Below are positions 12,160 to 22,389 of a stretch of DNA of 64,000 nucleotides, in pieces; the first letter of the stretch is position 1, and each line of letters starts with the position of its first letter. Below the pieces are notes generated by a model. The model had not been told where the DNA came from, ran no database searches, and saw only the letters and a program-made list of their open reading frames with translations. The position numbers and the translations under genes were made by a program. The DNA is from Diabrotica undecimpunctata (lineage: Eukaryota > Arthropoda > Insecta > Coleoptera > Chrysomelidae), in the NCBI RefSeq assembly GCF_040954645.1, contig NC_092807.1, positions 78,514,017 through 78,578,016 of the forward strand. The letters are read 5' to 3'.

Positions 12160-13530
12160 GGCTAATATCCAAAGTCTGTAGACAAGCAAAGTAAAGACAA
12201 AGTTGTTGCCTTGCTTAAACCTGACAAAAACCCCAACGACCACAAAAGCTATCGGCCAATATATTCATTTATTTTTTCACCTATACACAATACTTCTGCA
12301 TATGATCCTTAATATAAACCGATAATAGAAGGAAAACTTAAATTTAAAGATAAAAGTGGCTATATATGACAGGGTAGATCATGTTCGTCACACATACTAA
12401 ATCTTGCCCAACACAACGAAGACGGATATAAAAAATATCAGACATGAGGAGTGGTATTTGTCAATCTAAATTCTGCTTACGACACCTTAAATTAAAGGAC
12501 ATTTCTCCAAAATCTATGTGATATCCCCTTAGGTAATAGAACAACAGAATATTTTCCGTATCACTCAATGGTAAGAAAAGATGAAGATTGAAAACGTAGA
12601 AGAACGGTCTCCTTTGGGGTACCGTAATGGCACCTACACTGTATAACATTTACACAACCCATTCCAGTAAATACTAGGACTTTTATTATGTAGACGATAC
12701 ATCTATTGTTGCAGAACCACAAACTTTTGTTGCTGAAGTGGAGAAAGATCTAAATTATATCTTAAACACAATAAAAATAGATTATAAATTAATTTTAAGC
12801 CAAACCCTGGAAAAAGTCAGGTGTGCTCCTTCAATGTCCCTAACAGAGACGCTTTCACAAATTTGAACATATACCTGAACCAATAGTGTCATGAAATCAT
12901 TAAACACACTTTGTAATTTACAGAACTTTGTTTAAAACTAAATGGCAAACTAGAACCAGAAAAATAGTATTCTCCGCGAACTTGTCAGCTAAAAACGGGA
13001 AGCACATCCTTTCACTCTTAAAACGTAGACGCTTAAACTCTATGCTTCTGCTGCCAAATAGGTATACCTAGCTTGTATGGGTGACATCAATACATACTTG
13101 ACACGTAGATTTAGCTATAAATTAGTCAGCCAAATTAAGCGGATATTAAGACTCTCATCCATACATAAGCTCTACAATATGGTAGTTATCAATCCACCTA
13201 ATATCCGAAGATAAGTAGCTAGAGAACAAAAGAAACAAAGTCTAGATTCGTAACATTCACTCCACGAATAACAACCCATTTTATGACTAGAATCGAGGAA
13301 AAACTGGCTAGATCAACACATCTGCAAGATATACAAAAAAAATAAGCTGCTTCTCGCCATCTGAACCCTCGAAAGGAACTTCCTTATGGTAGTTATCTTC
13401 CTTAAATCTGCCAGGAAGACTCTTGCCTGCAAACAGCGGTTAACCTGTGTGAATCTGGGGTGATAAAAGATTCATTACACTTTCTTCGTTGACTTTGCCA
13501 TTCAAATCGCTCTTTTCTGAAGGGACAAGA
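12160..13530 (+). pseudogene. Jockey-like LINE reverse transcriptase, decayed (copy 2)
   Basis: Plus-strand RT fossil read across frames: VVALLKPDKNPNDHKSYRPI (about 12205-12265), a degraded GFR-RS box, LNLAQH, VVFVNLNSAYDTL (about 12450-12490), GVPQGSVMAPTLYNIYT-like (about 12610-12655), the YADD region (TATGTAGACGATACATC), PQTFVAEVEKDLN and a C-terminal end resembling LYKLAN-PP-IRR-VA-EREK and HPLHGHQP. Heavily frameshifted. The middle matches the fragment at 2935-3395, so two fossils of one family lie about 9 kb apart. Confidence 0.75.
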
Positions 13531-14369
13531 TTTATTTATTTAAACTCAACATGTAAAGTACAGTCAGTAAGCTATTACTTATAAAGATCATTGCAAATTT
13601 AACACTAGCTTCACTTATATTGACTACATATTACCCCTAAATAGGAGATAAAATATTCAGAAGTATCTAATATGGGTGAAGTGGTATAATTCTTGTTAGA
13701 TAAATTAAGCATTCTTCCCTTTTTTGTGCACTACTATCCATTTTTACACAAAAATATCTATTTAAGCAAATAAATATTTATTTTGAGATAACCTTCTATC
13801 CAGAATTATATGTAGTACACAGATAAAACCAGAAATAAAATAATAAAAATCTGTATACAAGATATCATAAAACATTGGATGAAATAAAAAAAGTTCTTAC
13901 TTATCGAATTCTTAAATAAAACGTATGAAGACATACTCACGTTAACAAAATACATTAGGAAATTTCCGCATATGAAAAAAATCCAATTTGGTAACGAAAT
14001 CCTTTTGTATCTATAAAGCTATTTTTAGAAAAGCACGTACCTACCAAAAACAGGTAGTTAATAGTATACATATCTGTTACACACTGTAATGCGTATGAAC
14101 GATAACAAAAATAAGGAGTCCATATCAACCGTTCAGACTATACGCGAGAAGTATACAGCTTAATGGCAGAGTTGCCAAACTATCAGAGCTTACTTAAACC
14201 GATATACCTATGGTTCCAATATACAGTGAAAAAGATCTGAACGACCCCTATAAGATATACACGTGAACTATGCAATATACATTCATGATACAGGGGTACT
14301 TAAGGGCTCCACAAAATTTTTAAAAATTATGAAACTATACATGTTGACGAATCGACAGAGCCAATATTA
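13531..14369. other. AT-rich stretch, nothing recognised
   Basis: No ORF, RNA or repeat unit that I can support. Confidence 0.5.
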
Positions 14370-14466
14370 TGGAATGGTCAAGTGAGCTCCGTATATCGGT
14401 GTCCAGTTGACCACGGAGCTCACTTGAACCTGAATTTTAACACGGGCGGAGTCCACTTTATGCCGT
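14370..14466. repeat. Right cluster of AGCTCCG/GGACTCC motifs with hairpin
   Basis: TCAAGTGAGCTCCGT and ACGGAGCTCACTTGA form a perfect 15-bp inverted repeat around a 20-nt loop. A further CGGAGTCCACTTTATGCCG follows, then (AT)n. The outer edge resembles the inverted complement of 1903-1926. See the left cluster for the possible shared origin. Confidence 0.5.

Positions 14467-14546
<80 letters not shown>
14467..14546. repeat. (TA)n microsatellite
   Basis: Uninterrupted AT dinucleotides with one TATTAT break, adjoining the right motif cluster. Confidence 0.97.
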
Positions 14547-14654
14547 AATTGTTTATGTATATAAACGTAGCATATTATGATATGCTAATGTAAATCAGAA
14601 TATAATTAAAATGTATTAGTTTTTAGTAAGTAACTGTTTATTTGTTTATTTTAG

Positions 14655-14953
14655 GAAAGTATAAGGGACAAAAATGGTTGCATAGATAATATCTGTTACA
14701 AAGATGAGACCTATCCTCATGAGGAAATAGAACGCAGATGGAAAAGCAGCTCTAATAAATTAACCAAAACCTTTGGGGAATTACAAAATGCTTCAGAAAA
14801 AAGTGACTTGGAATCAAAAACATCTTGCGAACTTTGTTCGACAAGTATACGGTCCAAGATGCAGATTTTAAGTATTATTGAGGACAACAATAAAAGACTC
14901 TATATTACGCGTACTCTAAAGTACAATCCAGAAATAAGAGTAGAAGTGTGCAT
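14655..14953 (+). CDS. Internal exon of a host gene, Spatzle-like cystine-knot protein
   Basis: A 299-bp stretch is open through 99 codons plus 2 nt. It is bounded by a textbook acceptor (TTTGTTTATTTTAG, ending 14654) and donor (GTAAGT at 14954). It has none of the stops or frameshifts of its neighbours. The peptide begins ESIRDKNGC, has NICYKDETYPHEEI, and ends SCELCSTSIRSK to YNPEIRVEVC. Spatzle-family proteins have a comparable YP motif before the knot, then a cysteine segment, a basic strand and R/Q-x-E-x-C. By that pattern this exon would end in the middle of the cystine knot. I did not find the next exon in the window, so the intron may contain the TE block to the right. The exon call is good; the family is a pattern-based inference. 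Confidence 0.6.
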
Positions 14954-15059
14954 GTAAGTTTAAATTTGTTTATCTATTTTGACAAATATTAAATACTTTA
15001 TTGTTTTTTTTTATTTTTATTAAATCTATTTAAGATTTGACTATACTGGATGCCTTTAT

Positions 15060-15120
15060 ATATATCTACAGTGTATATATATATATACATATATATAAAG
15101 TGTATATATATATATACAGA

Positions 15121-15195
<75 letters not shown>

Positions 15196-15212
15196 GTATA
15201 TATATATACAGA

Positions 15213-15252
<40 letters not shown>
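15060..15252. repeat. Compound (TA)n repeat
   Basis: Tracts of TA dinucleotides separated by short GTGTATA / AAAGTG / CAGAGTG interruptions. The IYIYIY ORFs over it on both strands are artefacts of the repeat. Confidence 0.97.
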
Positions 15253-15254
<2 letters not shown>

Positions 15255-15559
15255 GGATAAAAATATCGAATATTTTGGAATTTTCCAATTTTTTTTGTAG
15301 TCAATATTATTTTAAAATAATTTTAGATTACTGATAATACTCATATAGCAGGCTGATGTACTCAACTGGGTTGAAATATTTTGATGTTTATTTTGACGTT
15401 TATGTGGTTAGTGTCATTCGTACATTTTATCATAAAAACTTTCTTCACGTAAAGCAAAAGTCATACTAATTCGCATATTTTTAGTTTAATTTATTAAGTT
15501 TAATTAAATATTGTTTTTATTTAACTAAGTTTAAAATAAGTATCCCACCAATTTGACAC

Positions 15560-16096
15560 TGCGATGAAGCCCAAGCAGCACATACTGTTATTTTGTACGA
15601 GGAAGGATATGCACAGAAAGATATCGCACGACGTCTCAGCAGAACTGAATCTATAGTTTCGAATACTCTTAAAAAGGTACCGCGAAACAGGAAATTTTGT
15701 ACGAAGGCCTGGTTAAGGACGCCCAAGGTGCACGACCGCAATTGATGACCGTTTTTTGGTTCTTAATTTTACACGAAATCGTTCATTGATATCCATGCAC
15801 CTCAGAAATGAGCTATTAAATGTTAGACAAGTTAATGTGAGTTCACAAACAGTTAGACGAAGATCAAAAGGAGCAAAATTAAAGCCCAGACGCCCCGCCA
15901 ACGTTCCATGTCTTCTACAAAATCATAAAGCTCGTCGTTTGGAATTTGCAAGAACACATATTTAGTGGAATATTGACAGCTGGAAAAACGTTCTTTTCAC
16001 TGATGAGACCAGAATCTTATTATGGAAGCCGGATGGTCAAAACTACGTCTACAGTAGAGTTGGAGAACGATTCGCCAGCTGCAGTCTCGTCCAGAC
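15560..16096 (+). pseudogene. Tc1-like transposase fragment
   Basis: Plus-strand transposase read across two or three frames. First comes an HTH segment, ILYEEGYAQKDIARRLS and ESIVSNTLKK. Then come LRNELLNVRQVNVSSQTVRRR, PRRPANVPCLLQNHKARRLEFA and the first catalytic aspartate region, WKNVLFTDETRI-like (about 15985-16010), then YVYSRVGERFAS. It stops abruptly at 16096, where the Gypsy-1 long terminal repeat begins, so the second half with the remaining D and E is missing. A 12-bp perfect AAATAGGTAAAA/TTTTACCTATTT inverted pair lies further right, within the adjacent LTR. Confidence 0.85.
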
Positions 16097-16748
16097 TGCC
16101 CTATTCTCCTCCCCTACTACTTTCTAGCCAATCAACATTCATTCATACAAATTCATCGTACTATCAAACTTCAAATTTTTCTTATAAATTTTAAGAAATC
16201 CAGCGTGGTCACTGTAATTGGTTTTTAGCCTAGTTAACAGGATATGATATATACTAAGCTTTCTTTTCTTTTGCTACAGGCAAATGCCTCTTTGTAAAAG
16301 ATAACATCTGTTCATAGCATTACCTTTGAAGAAAATAATATACAACCCACTATTTATTTAACATTAATTTTGAATTCTTATCGGCTACAAAACCATGTAT
16401 AATTATTTGTAAAATTTTAAACAATACTTTCTTACTTTCTAAATAATCCCGAATTGTTTTTCTATACAAATGTTCTTAGAAACTATTGACTTTTTTAAAT
16501 CCACTGTTCTCCAAAAATACTTAATACAAATAAAACATTATACAAATCATGAATGTGTTGCATGTGTGACTCCATTTCAAATAGGTAAAAAGAAATAAAA
16601 TAAGACTTACTGACAATCAAAGTTTTACCTATTTAAAACATTATATTTATAAATGCTTAACCTATACAAGGTCTTGAATATTTATCATCTCATGGTATTT
16701 TAAAAATAAACAATTATTTTATTTTCGATCTGATTTAGAATTGTAACA
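16097..16748 (-). mobile_element. Gypsy-1 3' LTR, truncated
   Basis: Shares sequence end to end with 26858-27392; on minus both start TGTTA(C/T)AATTCTAAA. A purine-rich GGGGATT sits just inside at 16749-16756, as a polypurine tract should. Compared with its partner it has about 105 extra bp at 16534-16640 bounded by AAAACATTATA repeats. It covers only the first ~650 bp of the presumed 2.4-kb LTR; the rest is replaced by the Tc1 fragment. Confidence 0.75.
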
Positions 16749-16877
16749 AATCCCCGTATTTGCAAACGATAAAAATTTTTCGCATATTGCAACTGATTTT
16801 TATTGGGGCAAACAAAATTCTCTGTATAGTTCCTTTTCTTTAGTAATTTCATTTTACTCCTTTTCCTTCCATTACTC

Positions 16878-17950
16878 CTAATATTTGTATACATCGTGAA
16901 TGTTGTACACTCCTCTGATCTGTTCTGAATCAACATATTTCAGAACATAGCTATTTATTTTATTTTTGTTATTTACTATGTAAGGACCCTCGAAAACGGG
17001 CAATAACTTTGCACAATTATCATTTGTGAGATTCGACACTCGTAATGCCCTTATAAGCACCTTCTCGCCCCTCTGAAAATTCACTGGTCTTCTATTTCGA
17101 TCCTGCCTTCGGATATATTTCTCATTGCTTCTTCGCAACCTCCTCTGTACCGTTTCCAACACCTGTTGGTATTCTCTCAGCTCTGGATCTTCCCATGCTC
17201 TTATCGGCATTACCCATTTTATGATGTATTCCGGGGTCTCTTTTGTTACGGTACTCGGAATGGTGTTTAAATAATTCTCTATTTCCTGTACTTTCCTATC
17301 CCATCGTCGATGTTGCCCATTTGTCGCAATCCGAAGAAATTTTGTCACTTACTGAATAAATCGTTTAGAAGGATTGCTCTGAGGATGTCGGATGCTGACA
17401 AATTTTGTCTCTATTCCCCCTTTTCTCAGCTGTCCCTAGAAACGGTCATTGCGGAAATACGTTGCAGTGTCTAACAAAATTCTTCTTGGTGTTCCCACGG
17501 TGGCTATAAAATTGTCGATCTTTGTTATTATCTCTCCTCCTTTTGTGGTACGGCAACTATCTAATTTTACATACTTTAAAAAAACATCAACCATCACCAA
17601 AATATGGTTATTTCTTTGGGTCGTCATAATTAGATCACTCAATATATCTATTGCTACAATGTCCAATTTGTTATTGGATACAACATTTTTTGCGATATTT
17701 TCTTTTTTGCAAAGTTCCTTCTTTTATATCTTTGACAAGTTTCAAACTTTTGGGTGATTTACTTAGCAATGCGGTAGTCTTGTCGGCAGATATAGTTTTC
17801 TCGGAAAACTAACCAAACTTTCCTGCTGCCGATATGTCCATTGTCCTCATGTAATTTCTTTATAATTTTCTCTGCTAATATTTGTGTCACCAAATATAGT
17901 TCTTTTCCGTCTATTCTCTTGAAAAATATGTCACTTTCCTACTCTGATCT
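16878..17950 (-). pseudogene. Gypsy-1 integrase
   Basis: Minus-strand integrase. The degraded zinc-binding region has HEDNGHIG and FETCQRYK (about 17880-17730). The core reads VAIDILSDL, HILVMVDVFLKYVKL and DTATYFRNDRF (17666-17436), supplying the first two D positions of the DDE triad. The C-terminal part, 17348-16878, has GQHRRWDRKVQEIENYLNT, EKVLIRAL and PVFEGPYIV, close to the chromo-less C-terminus of Ty3/Gypsy integrases. A frame break at about 17350-17430 removes the expected third acidic residue from a continuous frame. Confidence 0.85.
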
Positions 17951-17989
17951 TCTTCTTTCTCTTTCCTCCAGGTCTTCTTGATTTGTTCG

Positions 17990-19313
17990 GATCTCATTTA
18001 AAGAAAATATACCTTCCTCTTGAGTCAAGATGTTTAGTCCCACATGTAGCGTAACTGCTTCCTTTTTCCTGTATCTTCATCTCTTGTGAGAGCGTCGGCT
18101 ATGATATTCTCTTTTCCTTTGGTCCTTTTGGTTTTGAATTTATCGGAACTCAAAATCGTATTCCTGTAATAACAGGATGCCTCTATGTATCCGATTATTC
18201 ACTAATCGATTCTTCATGATATGGACCAAAGCTGCATGATCCGTCTCGATTGTCAATTTAGCGCCCAACAGATAAAACCTCAATTTATTCACATAAAATA
18301 GTACGCTGGCAAATTCGAGTTCTGTCACACTATAGTTTCTCTTATGTGTTTTTGTCACCCGAGAGATAAAACATATTGGTACTTCTCCGTTTTGTATTTG
18401 CGATAATACTCCTGCGAATTTTTGGATGGAAGCATCTGTTCGAAGGATGAATGGTAAATCATACACGGGGTGATATATTTTGGTTTCTTTTGAATTTAAA
18501 AACTTCTTCTGTTCTTCTTTCCAAGTCCATTTAATCCCTTTCTTTAATAGTTTTATTAGAGGTATTTCCTTTTGACTTAAATCAGGAATCAATTTTCTGA
18601 AATAATCGATCATGCCAAGAAAACTTCTCAATGTTTTCAAGTTTGTTGGTCTTGGGTATTCGTCGATGAGCTTAAATCGATCTTCGACTAAACTAATTCC
18701 TTTCGTATCCAATTTAAAGTCTAAATAAATCACTTCCTTTTGTAAAAATTTACATTTTTCGATGTTGAATTTTAATCCGGCTCTATCTAATTCTTCCATA
18801 ATTATTTTAATGTGTTTCAAATGATTCTGTTCATCTTGTGAAAAAATTAATAGATCATCGATGTAATAGACTATGAAATAGTCTGAAATTGTGTAGCTCC
18901 TACAAGTGCTACACAAGCACTTTGAAGTCCAAATGGCACTACTTTAAAACGGTATAAAATACCATCGATTGAGAATGCGGTATAGTTTCTACATTTTTCG
19001 GCTAAAGGTATTGATCAAAAACTATGCTTTACATCAATTTTGGAAAATATATGTAATCCCGTAATTCTTCCAAAAATGGCCTCAATGTTTAAAGGTGACT
19101 CATATTATAATACAGTGTGTTGGTTGATATTTCTAGCTTCCAAATATAGCCTCAATTCTCCACTGCTTTTCTTTACTATCACGATTGGATTGATATAAGG
19201 TGAATCACATCTCTCTATGATTTGATCTTCCGACATTTTATTAATTTCTCCCTTTACCTCATGCCGATACTTGGAATTTTTACCTCAAATGAATGTTCAT
19301 ACTTTTTCGCAAC
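17990..19313 (-). pseudogene. Gypsy-1 reverse transcriptase and RNase H
   Basis: The long ORF 18916-18140 has YYIDDLLIFSQDEQNHLKHI (RT active site YIDD), EKCKFLQKEV, LKTLRSFLGMIDYFRKLIPD, then RNase H with LRTDASIQKFAGVLSQ, RNYSVTELEFASV and ETDHAALVHIM. The RT fingers continue toward 19313 in broken frames. The N-terminal end is cut by the retrozyme-like array inserted at 19326; the protein resumes beyond 22152. The order RT, RNase H, integrase on minus is Ty3/Gypsy. Confidence 0.88.
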
Positions 19314-19325
19314 TCTATTTTCTTC
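19314..19325. repeat. Left 12-bp target site duplication
   Basis: TCTATTTTCTTC directly left of the 398-bp array; the same 12 bp recur at 22141-22152 directly right of it. They show that the array arrived as one insertion into Gypsy-1. Confidence 0.85.
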
Positions 19326-19574
19326 TAAAATCGTAGACTAATTTTCGAAACCAAATTCAAGAATTCCGCTTTAATCTGTGCCTTCTAAGAATTGCAAGGC
19401 AAAAACAGACGTTGATAAAGGTGTTAAGAGAGACATGGGGAATCTAAAAATTGCATTCCACAACATATCTCCTCAACTAAGCAAAATTCTTAGCGAATTG
19501 GTTTCTAGTACTCGTACAGAGTATATCGAAATAACAAGGAAAAGACAGTTAAGATTTTATTTCACGTATAGGGA

Positions 19575-19637
19575 GCTTGCGCATCCGTTTATACGTATTT
19601 CAGCCCAATAGGCATCATCAGAACGGCTTTCGCAAGC
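19575..19637 (-). ncRNA. Type I hammerhead ribozyme, unit 1
   Basis: Core on minus: CTGATGA (19621-19615), stem II GCC/GGC, GAAA, then ATACGTAT, a palindrome able to form stem III alone or as a dimer, with cleavage expected after AUA. Stem I is CCGTT/AACGG, an internal loop, then GCTTGCG/CGCAAGC; a further 9-bp pair lies outside. Confidence 0.8.
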
Positions 19638-19972
19638 GCTCTGAACGTGAAATAAATCTTCTCTGCCTTAGGAAGCAACTATAACATGGCTTCGTATAGA
19701 CGCAATGTAGCGACATCTAATAATAAAATCGTAGACTAATTTTCGAAACCAAATTCAAGAATTACGCTTTAATCTGTGCCTTCTAAGAATTGCAAGGCAA
19801 AAATAGACGTTGATAAAGGTGTTAAGAGAGACATGGGGAATCTAAAAATTGCATTCCACAACATATCTCCTCAACTAAGCAAAATTCTTAGCGAATTGGT
19901 TTCTAGTACTCGTACAGAGTATATCGAAATAACAAGGAAAAGACAGTTAAGATTTTATTTCACGTATAGGGA

Positions 19973-20035
19973 GCTTGCGCATCCGTTTATACGTATTTCA
20001 GCCCAATAGGCATCATCAGAACGGCTTTCGCAAGC
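19973..20035 (-). ncRNA. Type I hammerhead ribozyme, unit 2
   Basis: Same core and stems as unit 1, 398 bp further right. The 5' outer arm has one change (ACGTAAAAT for ACGTGAAAT on plus). Confidence 0.8.
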
Positions 20036-20370
20036 GCTCTGAACGTAAAATAAATCTTCTCTGTCTTAGGAAGCAACTATAACATGGCTTCGTATAGACG
20101 CAATGTAGCGACATCTAATAATAAAATCGTAGACTAATTTTCGAAACCAAATTCAAGAATTCCGCTTTAATCTGTGCCTTCTAACAATTGCAAGGCAAAA
20201 ACAGACGTTGATAAAGGTGTTAAGAGAGACATGGGGAATCTAAAAATTGCATTCCACAACATATCTCCTCAACTAAGCAAAATTCTTAGCGAATTGGTTT
20301 CTAGTACTCGTACAGAGTATATCGAAATAACAAGGAAAAGACAGTTAAGATTTTATTTCACGTATAGGGA

Positions 20371-20433
20371 GCTTGCGCATCCGTTTATACGTATTTCAGC
20401 CCAATAGGCATCATCAGAACGGCTTTCACAAGC
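20371..20433 (-). ncRNA. Type I hammerhead ribozyme, unit 3
   Basis: Core intact. The stem I region has two changes on plus (TTTCACAAGCGCTT instead of TTTCGCAAGCGCTC), one of which breaks a pair in the 7-bp outer stem. Confidence 0.75.
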
Positions 20434-20844
20434 GCTTTGAACGTGAAATAAATCTTCTCTGCCTTAGGAAGCAACTATAACATGGCTTCGTATAGACGCA
20501 ATGTAGCGACATCTAATATTAAAATCGTAGACTAATTTTCGAAACCAAATTCAAGAATTCCGCTTTAATCTGTGCCTTCTAAGAATTGCAAGGCAAAAAC
20601 AGACGTTGATAAAGGTGTTAAGAGAGACATGGGGAATCTAAAAATTGCATTCCACAACATATCTCCCCAACTAAGCAAAATTCTTAGCGAATTGGTTTCT
20701 AGTACTCGTACAGAGTATATCGAAATGACAAGAAAAAGACAGTTAAGATTTTATTTCACGTATAGGGAGCTTGCGCATCCGTTTATACGCAGCCATGTTA
20801 TAGTTGCTTCCTAAGGCAGAGAAGATTTATTTCACGTTCAGAGC

Positions 20845-20907
20845 GCTTGCGAAAGCCGTTCTGATGATGCCTATTGGGCTGAAATACGTATAAACGGATG
20901 AGCAAGC
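20845..20907 (+). ncRNA. Type I hammerhead ribozyme, first unit of inverted block
   Basis: CTGATGA at 20861-20867 with GAAA intact. The 3' arm reads GATGAGCAAGC rather than GATGCGCAAGC, losing one stem I pair. Confidence 0.78.
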
Positions 20908-21242
20908 TCCCTGTACGTGAAATAAAATCTTAACTGTCTTTTCCTTGTTATTTCGATATACTCTGTACGAGTACTAGAAACCAATTCGCTAAGAATTTTG
21001 CTTAGTTGAGGAGATATGTTGTGGAATGCAATTTTTAGATTCCCCATGTCTCTCTTAACACCTTTATCAACGTCTGTTTTTGCCTTGCAATTCTTAGAAG
21101 GCACAGATTAAAGCGGAATTCTTGAATTTGGTTTCGAAAATTAGTCTACGATTTTATTAATAGATGTCGCTACATTGCGTCTATACGAAGCCATGTTATA
21201 GTTGTTTCCTAAGGCGGAGACGATTTATTTCACGTTCAGAGC

Positions 21243-21305
21243 GCTTGCGAAAGCCGTTCTGATGATGCCTATTGGGCTGCAATACGTATAAACGGATGCG
21301 CAAGC
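21243..21305 (+). ncRNA. Hammerhead motif with broken core (GAAA to GCAA)
   Basis: CTGATGA at 21259-21265, but the second conserved box reads GCAA; the other six units keep GAAA. This should abolish or strongly reduce self-cleavage of this unit. All stems are otherwise intact. Confidence 0.78.
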
Positions 21306-21640
21306 TCCCTATACGTGAAATAAAATCTTAACTGTCTTTTCCTTGTTAGTTCGATATACTCTGTACGAGTACTAGAAACTAATTCGCTAAGAATTTTGCT
21401 TAGTTGAGGAGATATGTTGTGGAATGCAATTTTTAGATTCCCCATATCTCTCTTAACACCTTTATCAACGTCTGTTTTTGCCTTGCAATTCTTAGAAGGC
21501 ACAGATTAAAGCGGAATTCTTGAATTTGGTTTCGAAAATTAGTCTACGATTTTATTATTAGATGTCGCTACATTGCGTCTATACGAAGCCATGTTATAGT
21601 TGCTTCCTAAGGCAGAGAAGATTTATTTCACGTTCAGAGC

Positions 21641-21703
21641 GCTTGCGAAAGCCGTTCTGATGATGCCTATTGGGCTGAAATACGTATAAACGGATGCGCA
21701 AGC
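21641..21703 (+). ncRNA. Type I hammerhead ribozyme, third unit of inverted block
   Basis: CTGATGA at 21657-21663, GAAA, palindromic ATACGTAT, and both stem I helices are complete. Confidence 0.82.
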
Positions 21704-22038
21704 TCCCTATACCTGAAATAAAATCTTAACTGTCTTTTCCTTGTTATTTCGATATACTCTGTACGAGTACTAGAAACCAATTCGCTAAGAATTTTGCTTA
21801 GTTGAGGAGATATGTTGTGGAATGCAATTTTTAGATTCCCCATGTCTCTCTTAACACCTTTATCAACGTCTGTTTTTGCCTTGCAATTCTTAGAAGGCAC
21901 AGATTAAAGCGGAATTCTTGAATTTGGTTTCGAAAATTAGTCTACGATTTTATTATTAGATGTCGCTACATTGCGTCTATACGAAGCCATGTTATAGTTG
22001 CTTCCTAAGGCAGAGAAGATTTATTTCACGTTCAGAGC

Positions 22039-22101
22039 GCTTGCGAAAGCCGTTCTGATGATGCCTATTGGGCTGAAATACGTATAAACGGATGCGCAAG
22101 C
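22039..22101 (+). ncRNA. Type I hammerhead ribozyme, fourth unit of inverted block
   Basis: CTGATGA at 22055-22061 with all core and stem elements intact. The unit is cut 39 bp later at the array edge (22140). Confidence 0.82.
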
Positions 22102-22140
22102 TCCCTATACGTGAAATAAAATCTTAACTGTCTTTTCCTT

Positions 22141-22152
22141 TCTATTTTCTTC
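22141..22152. repeat. Right 12-bp target site duplication
   Basis: TCTATTTTCTTC, identical to 19314-19325. Confidence 0.85.
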
Positions 22153-22389
22153 ATTTTTTAAATTTTTATAGTCTCTTAAAAGCAAACGCATCTCCTTTTC
22201 TTTCCCTTCTCCACATATTAATTCTCTTTTTTTTATCAAATTCCTGACACATGTTTATCATATATTCTGCATCCCCGTTTTCACATACCTCTTCTTTAAA
22301 AACCACTGTTTCTAATTTATGTTGTCTATTTCTGTTTATGCTCATCTCGTTCCATATATTCCATGTGTTCTTTCATTTAAGGAATCCCA

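Larger units (their letters stand above)
19326..22140. mobile_element. Retrozyme-like array: 398-bp hammerhead units in two opposed blocks
   Basis: Seven and a fraction units of exactly 398 bp, about 97-99 percent alike. The left block (19326-20789) has 3 complete ribozymes reading minus. The right block (20790-22140) has 4 reading plus. The blocks meet head to head at 20784-20790, where TATACG is common to both partners. Each unit carries one type I hammerhead motif. The array has no RT or other enzyme, and the 77-codon ORF in each unit lies antisense to the ribozyme. Known animal retrozymes are tandem 170-400-bp units with type I hammerheads and target duplications, thought to move as circular RNA using PLE enzymes; this array matches on each count. 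The block is clean while Gypsy-1 around it is eroded, so it is younger. Confidence 0.85.

Noticed and set aside
14998..15334. IYIYIY-type ORFs on both strands
   Set aside because: Direct translation of (TA)n repeats. The same applies at 29116-29536, 41908-42318 and 43802-44566.
16577..16640. Tiny TIR element (AAATAGGTAAAA/TTTTACCTATTT) in the Gypsy-1 3' LTR
   Set aside because: Only 12-bp arms. The AAAACATTATA repeats around it fit either an insertion in one LTR or a slippage deletion in the other, so I cannot call an element.
19378..21900. 77-codon ORF beginning MPSKNCKAK repeated in every 398-bp unit
   Set aside because: It lies antisense to the ribozyme, and 398 is not a multiple of 3 so units do not read through. 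Its conservation is explained by the recent origin of the copies. No domain seen.
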